Part shown: positions 1 through 4,146 of the stretch, piece after piece | Position numbering within the stretch: the first letter of the stretch is position 1 | How the letters are laid out: each line of letters begins with the position of its first letter | Origin: Nitrososphaerota archaeon | GTDB taxonomy: Archaea > Thermoproteota > EX4484-205 > JAAOZO01 | Reading direction: 5' to 3' | Assembly (NCBI GenBank): GCA_011605715.1 | Contig: JAAOZO010000187.1 | Span: 1 to 5,487 of the forward strand | Length of the DNA: 5,487 bases | Translations under genes and position numbers: made by a program | Notes under the pieces: model-generated | The model's database searches: none | Seen by the model: only the letters and a program-made list of their open reading frames with translations | What the model was told of the DNA's origin: nothing

Positions 1-66
1 AGAAAGGTGACATTTGCTATTTTAAAAAATATTGTAGAGAATTTATTTAATAAGATATGTATATAG
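1..66 (+). other. possible 3' tail of a gene entering from the left
   Basis: Reading from base 1, a frame stays open for 21 codons and stops at TAG 64-66; it contains residues such as TFAILKNIVENLFNKI, which would suit an amphipathic C-terminal helix. A second frame (from base 3) is also open, until a TAA at 48-50. Either could be the end of an upstream gene, or both could be chance in AT-rich DNA. No family can be recognised from so few residues, so this is only a note that the left edge may cut a gene. Confidence 0.2.
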
Positions 67-155
67 ATATCTGATATATGATATATAAAAAAATAGCTTA
101 AGAAACAAAGTATAGTTTAGAAAATAAAAATTAGTAGTATGGAAAATAAAATAAG
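67..155. other. AT-rich gene-free leader, low complexity
   Basis: This stretch is almost entirely A and T. It holds an exact 7-bp tandem duplication (TGATATA at 72-78 and 79-85) and an 8-bp palindrome AGATATCT at 65-72. No gene or RNA could be recognised. It probably acts as spacer and upstream promoter DNA for the beta-helix gene. Confidence 0.4.
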
Positions 156-245
156 GTGAGTTTTGATACTGTTGAGAGACTAATCTCAGTGGTCTTTAAA
201 GTTTTAAATACCTTTACAGAACTTTCTAATCTGAGGTGTTGGTAA
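156..245 (+). CDS. possible 29-residue upstream ORF overlapping the beta-helix start
   Basis: A GTG at 156 opens a 29-codon frame that stops at TAA 243-245. The last base of the stop is the A of the next gene's ATG (245-247), giving a TAATG junction typical of translational coupling. The predicted peptide begins MSFDTVERLISVVFKV and looks like an amphipathic helix. No Shine-Dalgarno stands in front of the GTG; a weak A/T-rich box around 125-133 would suit a leaderless transcript. Against it, the best TATA-like box for the main gene lies inside this ORF, so a transcript from that box would not contain it. An ORF of this length is not rare by chance in such DNA. Could be a leader peptide, a gene remnant or noise. 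Confidence 0.2.
   Translation: MSFDTVERLISVVFKVLNTFTELSNLRCW
202..210 (+). promoter_or_regulatory. TATA-like box of the beta-helix gene
   Basis: The A/T block TTTTAAATA is preceded by the purine-rich stretch AAAG, as in an archaeal BRE/TATA pair. Its centre at about 206 predicts transcription starting near 232, which leaves a leader of roughly a dozen bases holding the ribosome-binding site. A second candidate, CTTTAAA at 194-200, lies just upstream. Confidence 0.45.
233..238 (+). promoter_or_regulatory. Shine-Dalgarno that decides the beta-helix start
   Basis: GAGGTG matches the core of the archaeal anti-Shine-Dalgarno complement and ends 6 bases before the ATG at 245. An in-frame GTG at 236 would lengthen the protein by three residues, but it lies inside this motif, so the motif cannot serve it. 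This favours the ATG at 245. Confidence 0.6.
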
Positions 246-2257
246 TGACTGTTTCTTTTTACGTTGCTCCAAACGGAAAAGATGTTTGGTCTGGAAAAAT
301 AGCCAGTCCAAACAAAAACGGAACAGATGGTCCATTTGCTACTTTGCAACACGCTTTCGAAGCGGTAGCGGAATTAAAAAGTCAGAAAGGTGGAGTGCTA
401 GATCAACCGGTCATAATCTATCTACGTGGTGGTATTTATTTCTTATCTAAGCCCATTATCGTAACTCCAGAGTACTCAGGAACAGAGTTAGGTCCTGTTA
501 CAGTAGAGGCATATCAAGATGAAAAACCTATAATTAGCGGTGGTAAAAAAATTTCTGGCTGGAAAAAGGCTGAAGTATATGATAAACAACTTTGGGTAAC
601 AGAAATTCCCGAAGTAAAGGAAGGAAATTGGCTTTTTCATCAACTTTGGGTAAACGGAAAACGTGCAATTAGAGCGCGGCATCCTAATCAAGGTTACCTA
701 AGAGTTGCTGAAGTCTTAGGCGTAAGTTCAAAAACACCATGGCATGAAGGGCAAACATGTTTTCGTTTCTTTAACAACGACTTAAAAGTGTGGCCTACTG
801 TTACTGATGCAGAAGTTGTTGTTATGAATAGATGGGTTGAATCACATTTGCCAATTTTAAGTGTAGATGAATCAAGAAACATAGTTAGTTTTAGTAAAAG
901 AAGCGTATTTCAACTTGAGCCGGATGATCTTTACTACGTAGAAAATGCTTTAGAGTTTTTAGACGAGCCTGGAGAATGGTATTTAGATCAACGTAATGGC
1001 TTACTTTACTACATGCCAAGAGCCGATGAGATAATAGAGCAAACAGAAGTTATTGCTCCAAAGCTACCCCAAGTTATGCAACTTGTAGGTAAACCTGAAG
1101 AGGGGCATTGGGTAGAACACATAACTTTTCGTGGAATCACGTTTTCTCATACTGAGTGGTACTTTCCTAAAGACTTTAAGTTAGATTGGCCAAGCCAAGA
1201 CGTTGGAGGTTTTCCTCAAGCTGCAGTTGGAGTTCCAGGTGCGATCTATGGAAAAGGTATAAGAAACATAACCTGGAATAAATGTAGTATTGTTCATGTT
1301 GGTACTTATGGTATTGAATTAGCTCGTGATTGTCAAAATAATGCGATACTGCGCTGTGATTTTTCAGACCTTGGAGCTGGTGGCATAAAGATTGGAGAAA
1401 CTCAAATTAGCGAAAGAAAAGAAGATCAAAGTTTTTCCAACAGAGTTGAAGACTGTTATATTCACGATGGTGGTTTAATTTTTCATAGTGCCGTTGGGAT
1501 ATGGATTGGACAGAGCTACGACAACTACATTGCCCATAACGAAATTGCTGATTTTTACTACACTGGAATTTCAGTTGGATGGACTTGGGGCTACGGACCT
1601 TCTCTTGCTAGTAGTAATCGCATAGAATGGAACAACATTCATCACATTGGGAAACGTTCTAATGGGGACGGACCTATCTTAAGCGATATGGGTGGGATCT
1701 ATACACTTGGCATTCAAATAGGTACTAAGATTAGCAATAATCTAATTCATGATATTTCTGCGCTTCGTTATGGCGGCTGGGGTATTTACCTTGACGAAGG
1801 AAGTACGGGAATCCTAGTTGAAAACAATATCGTTTACAACACAACTCATGGAGGCTTTCACCAACATTACGGTAAAGAGAACATAATCCGAAACAACATC
1901 TTTGCATATGGAAGAGATTGCCAACTTCAAGCTTCTCGTTCTGAAAATCACTTAAGGTTTAGATTTGAGAATAATATTGTTTTAGGAAATACTGAAAAAT
2001 GGTTAGTAGGAAGCATTGACTTCAACTTTGTTTTTGAAAAGAATGTTTATTGGAGGAAAAGTGGAAAACCTATAAAGTTTGGCGATTTAAGCTGGGATGA
2101 GTGGAAAAGAAAAGGTATGGATAGCAATTCACTTTTCACTGATCCTTTGTTCGTTGATTCTGAGAGTTACGACTTTCGTTTAAAACCGGACTCCCCCGCG
2201 CTAAGGTTGGGATTTCACCAGATTGATCTTAGCAAAGCAGGTCCTCGTAAGTTTTAA
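245..2257 (+). CDS. right-handed parallel beta-helix protein, GH141-like glycoside hydrolase candidate
   Basis: From ATG 245 the protein is 670 residues. The N-terminus (FYVAPNGKDVWSG, then GTDGPFATLQHA) is the usual opening of single-stranded beta-helix carbohydrate enzymes. It is followed by a YLRGGIYFL strand and a PIISGGKKISGWKK stretch (about residues 95-108), the hallmark of fibronectin-like insert-bearing members. From about 290 to 600 there are repeated coil turns rich in N-x-I/V and asparagine ladders (ENNIVYN, IRNNIF, RFENNIV). Conserved-looking acidic loops are SDMGGIYTLG (about 480-489) and GGWGIYLDEGS (about 511-521), followed by GGFHQHYGKENI (about 536-547). The end, DPLFVD...DFRLKPDSPALRLGF, is the normal C-terminal cap, so the gene is complete. 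Such proteins cleave plant or microbial polysaccharides; GH141 includes fucosidases and xylanases, but substrate cannot be read from sequence. There is no signal peptide or membrane segment, implying an intracellular enzyme acting on imported oligosaccharides. Half of its 30 arginines use CGN codons, mostly CGT, unlike its neighbours. Fold is confident; GH141 assignment is from remembered motifs. Confidence 0.85.
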   Translation: MTVSFYVAPNGKDVWSGKIASPNKNGTDGPFATLQHAFEAVAELKSQKGGVLDQPVIIYLRGGIYFLSKPIIVTPEYSGTELGPVTVEAYQDEKPIISGGKKISGWKKAEVYDKQLWVTEIPEVKEGNWLFHQLWVNGKRAIRARHPNQGYLRVAEVLGVSSKTPWHEGQTCFRFFNNDLKVWPTVTDAEVVVMNRWVESHLPILSVDESRNIVSFSKRSVFQLEPDDLYYVENALEFLDEPGEWYLDQRNGLLYYMPRADEIIEQTEVIAPKLPQVMQLVGKPEEGHWVEHITFRGITFSHTEWYFPKDFKLDWPSQDVGGFPQAAVGVPGAIYGKGIRNITWNKCSIVHVGTYGIELARDCQNNAILRCDFSDLGAGGIKIGETQISERKEDQSFSNRVEDCYIHDGGLIFHSAVGIWIGQSYDNYIAHNEIADFYYTGISVGWTWGYGPSLASSNRIEWNNIHHIGKRSNGDGPILSDMGGIYTLGIQIGTKISNNLIHDISALRYGGWGIYLDEGSTGILVENNIVYNTTHGGFHQHYGKENIIRNNIFAYGRDCQLQASRSENHLRFRFENNIVLGNTEKWLVGSIDFNFVFEKNVYWRKSGKPIKFGDLSWDEWKRKGMDSNSLFTDPLFVDSESYDFRLKPDSPALRLGFHQIDLSKAGPRKF

Positions 2258-2300
2258 GTTAGCTAGCAAATGAAGCTCTCTATTGTAATAGTTTTACGTG

Positions 2301-2314
2301 CTTTTTAGATCTAA
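2301..2314 (+). terminator. possible T-tract terminator after the beta-helix gene
   Basis: About 44 bases after the stop codon there is a run of five T (2302-2306), the type of signal that ends transcription in archaea. It overlaps a 10-bp perfect palindrome, TTAGATCTAA (2305-2314). A short T-run is weak evidence in DNA this AT-rich. Confidence 0.3.
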
Positions 2315-2356
2315 GAACTTTAAAGGGTGTTGTAAACCTTATAGCACTAGCGTACT

Positions 2357-2389
2357 TCATTACCGGTCATTGACCGGAAGTGACCGGAA
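2357..2389. repeat. TGACCGG palindromic module, copy 1 (upstream of the TATA box)
   Basis: The core is CCGGTCA (2363-2369), one central T, TGACCGG (2371-2377), then AAG and a further direct half-site TGACCGG (2381-2387). It is thus a 7-1-7 palindrome plus a third half-site one helical turn (10 bp) on. Copy 2 starts its matching core 54 bp downstream. The GC-rich block stands out from its AT-rich surroundings. Its position just upstream of a TATA-like box suits a transcription-factor site; no factor can be named. Confidence 0.75.
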
Positions 2390-2394
2390 ATACA

Positions 2395-2410
2395 TTTAAA
2401 TTCTTTATAA
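2395..2410 (+). promoter_or_regulatory. TATA-like promoter of the AlbA_2 gene
   Basis: The A/T block runs from TTTAAA to TTTATAA (2404-2410). The centre of TTTATAA is 27 bases before the GTG at 2434, which is the spacing expected for a leaderless archaeal transcript starting at the codon itself. No Shine-Dalgarno is present ahead of the GTG, in agreement. The box sits between the two TGACCGG modules. Confidence 0.45.
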
Positions 2411-2411
2411 G

Positions 2412-2443
2412 TCATTTAGGTCATTGACCGGAAGTGGCCGGAA
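2412..2443. repeat. TGACCGG palindromic module, copy 2 (across the AlbA_2 start)
   Basis: The 25-bp core (2419-2443) matches 2365-2389 with a single change (TGGCCGG in place of TGACCGG in the last half-site). Upstream, TCATTTA aligns with TCATTAC of copy 1 with a one-base gap, so the shared block is about 32 bp. The left palindrome arm is slightly worn (TAGGTCA). The module covers the predicted transcription start and the first three codons of the AlbA_2 gene, where a bound protein would block initiation. Confidence 0.75.
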
Positions 2444-2703
2444 TAGATGGGTTGATAAAGCAAGGTGAGAGTGAAAAGCTGGAATTTAAGAAAAGTTTAG
2501 CAGAAAGAGAAGAAATACTAAGAACGATAACAGCTTTTTCAAACACTTCAGGCGGAACCATCATAATTGGAATCGATGAAAGGAAGAACATTATTGGAAT
2601 AAAACCAGAAAAAGGTGAAATTGAGGGGTTAGATAATTCAATAAATCAATTAATAGTACCAAAAGTTTATCCTGACTTTCAGCTTATTCTTTCACTTGTT
2701 TAA
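2434..2703 (+). CDS. AlbA_2 (Schlafen-type) domain protein, C-terminally truncated
   Basis: An 89-residue frame starts at GTG 2434; an in-frame TGA at 2425-2427 rules out an earlier start, and TTG at 2452 is the alternative. Residues 10-22 (QGESEKLEFKKSL), 31-48 (TITAFSNTSGGTIIIGID) and 53-56 (IIGI) are the signature of the AlbA_2 domain found in Schlafen proteins and in prokaryotic putative regulators. E12, E17 and D48 fall where Schlafen RNases place their three carboxylates, though ribonuclease activity in archaeal members is not established. Relatives continue after the PKVYPD motif (here 76-81) with further strands of the domain and usually a winged-helix or divergent ATPase-like C-terminal part, several hundred residues in total. 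Here the reading breaks into an unrelated LILSLV and stops. It is most likely a decayed remnant, though an intact candidate promoter remains; a short standalone domain is the less likely alternative. Confidence 0.7.
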   Translation: MAGIDGLIKQGESEKLEFKKSLAEREEILRTITAFSNTSGGTIIIGIDERKNIIGIKPEKGEIEGLDNSINQLIVPKVYPDFQLILSLV

Positions 2704-2704
2704 C

Positions 2705-2767
2705 CAAGAAGAAGTAATTAGCATAGTTCAAAAGCTTAGAGGTGTAATGGTGTGGAGCTTAAGTTAA
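2705..2767 (+). pseudogene. possible out-of-frame remnant after the AlbA_2 stop
   Basis: In the +1 frame relative to the AlbA_2 gene, codons from 2705 read QEEVISIVQKLRGVMVWSLS and then stop at TAA 2765-2767. The frame is also open upstream, overlapping the end of the AlbA_2 frame (FFHLFN). The EEVISIVQKLRG stretch looks protein-like and could be a displaced piece of the missing C-terminal part, which would imply a deletion plus frameshift. It is too short to identify, so this is a guess. Confidence 0.2.
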
Positions 2768-2843
2768 CAGGGCACTTTCTCTGGTCAATTAAGTTTAAAT
2801 GTGGCTCGCACGGACGATAGAGTATAAGGTGCTTTCCATAAAG

Positions 2844-2851
2844 TTTTTAAG
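2844..2851 (+). promoter_or_regulatory. TATA-like box of the GNAT gene
   Basis: TTTTTAAG is preceded by the purine-rich ATAAAG, as a BRE would be. Its centre at about 2848 predicts a transcription start near 2874, within about 6 bases of the ATG at 2880. The ATG has no Shine-Dalgarno, which fits a nearly leaderless message. Confidence 0.4.
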
Positions 2852-2852
2852 T

Positions 2853-2873
2853 TCAATTAATTCTTTTAATTGA
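2853..2873. promoter_or_regulatory. 8-bp perfect inverted repeat between TATA box and GNAT start
   Basis: TCAATTAA (2853-2860) and TTAATTGA (2866-2873) are exact reverse complements separated by 5 bases. The element lies directly between the TATA-like box and the predicted transcription start, the classic place for a repressor operator in archaea. A loose single arm, TCAATTAAG, occurs further upstream at 2785-2793. AT-rich composition makes chance palindromes common, so this is only suggestive. Confidence 0.35.
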
Positions 2874-2879
2874 CGAAAA

Positions 2880-3734
2880 ATGTCAAACGAGGTAACCATT
2901 GAAAGAATTAAATTAGAGGATCTTCCTGTGATCCTAAAAGTTGCAGCTATGTCTTTTTCTGAAGAAGCTAGGCGGCCAGAAGTTATTGCTCCTGGGTTAT
3001 TAAGAGCACTTATGCAGGAACCAAAGTATCAATTAAAAGCAGTAATTTATGATGAGGTAGCTGGGTTCTTAATAGGTGCTAAGAATAAAGGGCAAAACGA
3101 AGCGATTATAGAGTGGATCGCAGTTAACCCAAAATACCAAAAGCGAGGTATAGGCAGAACCTTACTAAACGAATTCGAAAAAACAGCTAAAGAAGATAAC
3201 GTTGCTAGGATAAGTCTTATAACTCCGTTTGCAAGAGGTTTTTATGAAAAATGTGGGTATACCTTAGTGGGAGTGCACTATAAGTTAATTAAGTCTGTTA
3301 CCGCAAACATTATTCATGAGTCTAGCACTAACATAAAGCTGATAAGTTGGGAAAACACAAAAGAGCTGATAGATGCCATTGGTGAAACTGAGGCTTGGAA
3401 TTTTCTTGCAACATTTTTTGATTCTTATAAACAACAAAAAAATCTTTTCTCTGCAGCTGTTGTGCGTAATAACAAAATTGTAGGACTAATAGTAGCTAAA
3501 GAGAACGAATGGAGTAGAGAAATCTTTGAATCATCGTACCTATTTTATATAGATTTTGATGTTCTTCAAGAACTTCTTAATGCGCTTATAGCAGAATGTA
3601 TTAGACGAGGTGCTCTTATCGCTGGAATTACGATTGGTAAAGAGAGTGATGCCACGGCATTAATAAAAAATGGATGGTCTGAAGCTCACCTACCTATTTT
3701 CTGGACTTCTTACAAGTTTTTTAAGAACATATAG
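2880..3734 (+). CDS. GNAT family N-acetyltransferase with a second, degenerate GNAT-like domain
   Basis: The 284-residue protein has a complete GNAT domain at about residues 4-140. Strand beta4 is KAVIYDEVAGFLIG (53-66), motif A is IIEWIAVNPKYQKRGIGRTLL (76-96) with the acetyl-CoA pyrophosphate loop Q87-x-x-G90-x-G92, and motif B is ARGFYEKCGY (118-127) with Tyr122 as a possible general acid. It would transfer acetyl from acetyl-CoA to an amine; the acceptor cannot be told. Residues about 151-284 repeat the same order of elements: SAAVVRNNKIVGLIVAK, ELLNALIAECIRRGA, then ALIKNGW facing the FYEKCGY of domain 1. This half lacks the Q-x-x-G-x-G loop and so is probably a non-catalytic partner domain, perhaps for substrate binding. 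Twice-GNAT proteins of this shape are known. No signal peptide or membrane segment: cytoplasmic. It stands alone, with its own promoter-like region, and faces the membrane-protein gene tail to tail. Confidence 0.85.
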   Translation: MSNEVTIERIKLEDLPVILKVAAMSFSEEARRPEVIAPGLLRALMQEPKYQLKAVIYDEVAGFLIGAKNKGQNEAIIEWIAVNPKYQKRGIGRTLLNEFEKTAKEDNVARISLITPFARGFYEKCGYTLVGVHYKLIKSVTANIIHESSTNIKLISWENTKELIDAIGETEAWNFLATFFDSYKQQKNLFSAAVVRNNKIVGLIVAKENEWSREIFESSYLFYIDFDVLQELLNALIAECIRRGALIAGITIGKESDATALIKNGWSEAHLPIFWTSYKFFKNI

Positions 3735-3738
3735 AATA

Positions 3739-3745
3739 CCTTTTT
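3739..3745 (+). terminator. possible T-tract terminator after the GNAT gene
   Basis: A CCTTTTT run begins 5 bases after the TAG stop at 3732-3734. Short pyrimidine/T tracts directly after a stop are the usual archaeal termination signal; five T is near the minimum. Confidence 0.35.
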
Positions 3746-4146
3746 CATACTGAGACCAACTTAAGGTTTAAAGACTCATATTTCCAGAAAACAACTCTTA
3801 GACAATAAAGTTATAGTAAGTATAGCCAGCTTATTCATTGTTCGGCAATAGAAAAATCTTTCCTAGAATAGTCCTAGTAAAGGCAATTGTAACCAAAGCC
3901 TATACTTCAGGATATTACTTTCTCCAAAGAACCTAGAGTCTCATAATTAAATTTAAAAAATTCATTTTCTTATTAAAAGGAACGAGATTCTATTTACTTG
4001 TGAGTTTTAATTATTTTTATTTTAAGGAAATAAGAACAAAGTGACTATAAACATTATGCTTCTACATGTAATAGAAGTGTGAACTTTTTACACATAGAAT
4101 AGACAAAATTAAGACGGATTTAGTTTAAATAATTAAGGATCTTGTT
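3746..4146. other. convergent intergenic region with no recognisable gene
   Basis: This spacer of about 400 bp lies between the ends of two convergent genes. All frames I read on both strands are broken by frequent stops; the longest suggestive piece is on the minus strand (beginning MNKLAILTITLLSKS, about 3793-3855) and matches nothing I know. The only clear structure is the hairpin at 4056-4080. I saw no tRNA or C/D-box RNA. It may hold decayed sequence plus the 3' ends of both transcripts. Confidence 0.5.
4056..4080. repeat. hairpin in the convergent spacer
   Basis: CTTCTA (4059-4064) pairs with TAGAAG (4072-4077) around a 7-base loop; as RNA the stem extends to 9 pairs with two G-U wobbles. 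It lies about 67 bases beyond the stop codon of the minus-strand membrane-protein gene, so it could shape the 3' end of that message. No strong U-run follows on the minus strand, so a bacterial-type terminator is not supported. Confidence 0.35.

Noticed and set aside
173..188. TGAGA/TCTCA hairpin upstream of the beta-helix promoter
   Set aside because: Only a 5-bp stem, located upstream of the predicted transcription start; not distinguishable from chance.
131..352. Minus-strand 73-codon ORF over the beta-helix start
   Set aside because: It overlaps the N-terminus of a clear protein family and has no recognisable motif; a shadow frame.
761..772. AACATGTT motif resembling the Sulfolobus ara-box
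   Set aside because: It is inside the coding region of the beta-helix gene, not in a promoter.
488..882. Two minus-strand ORFs (67 and 62 codons) inside the beta-helix gene
   Set aside because: They lie wholly antisense to a well-supported coding region and show no family signature.
2262..2361. Possible inverted repeat (AATGAAG at 2269-2275 with CTTCATT at 2355-2361, and nearby CTAG motifs) as mobile-element ends
   Set aside because: Arms are only 7 bp, the flanking CTAG motifs are in the wrong order to extend them, and no transposase lies between.
2357..2443. Possible CRISPR repeat pair
   Set aside because: Only two copies, with a 'spacer' containing a TATA-like box and one copy running into a coding start; palindromic half-sites fit a protein-binding site better.
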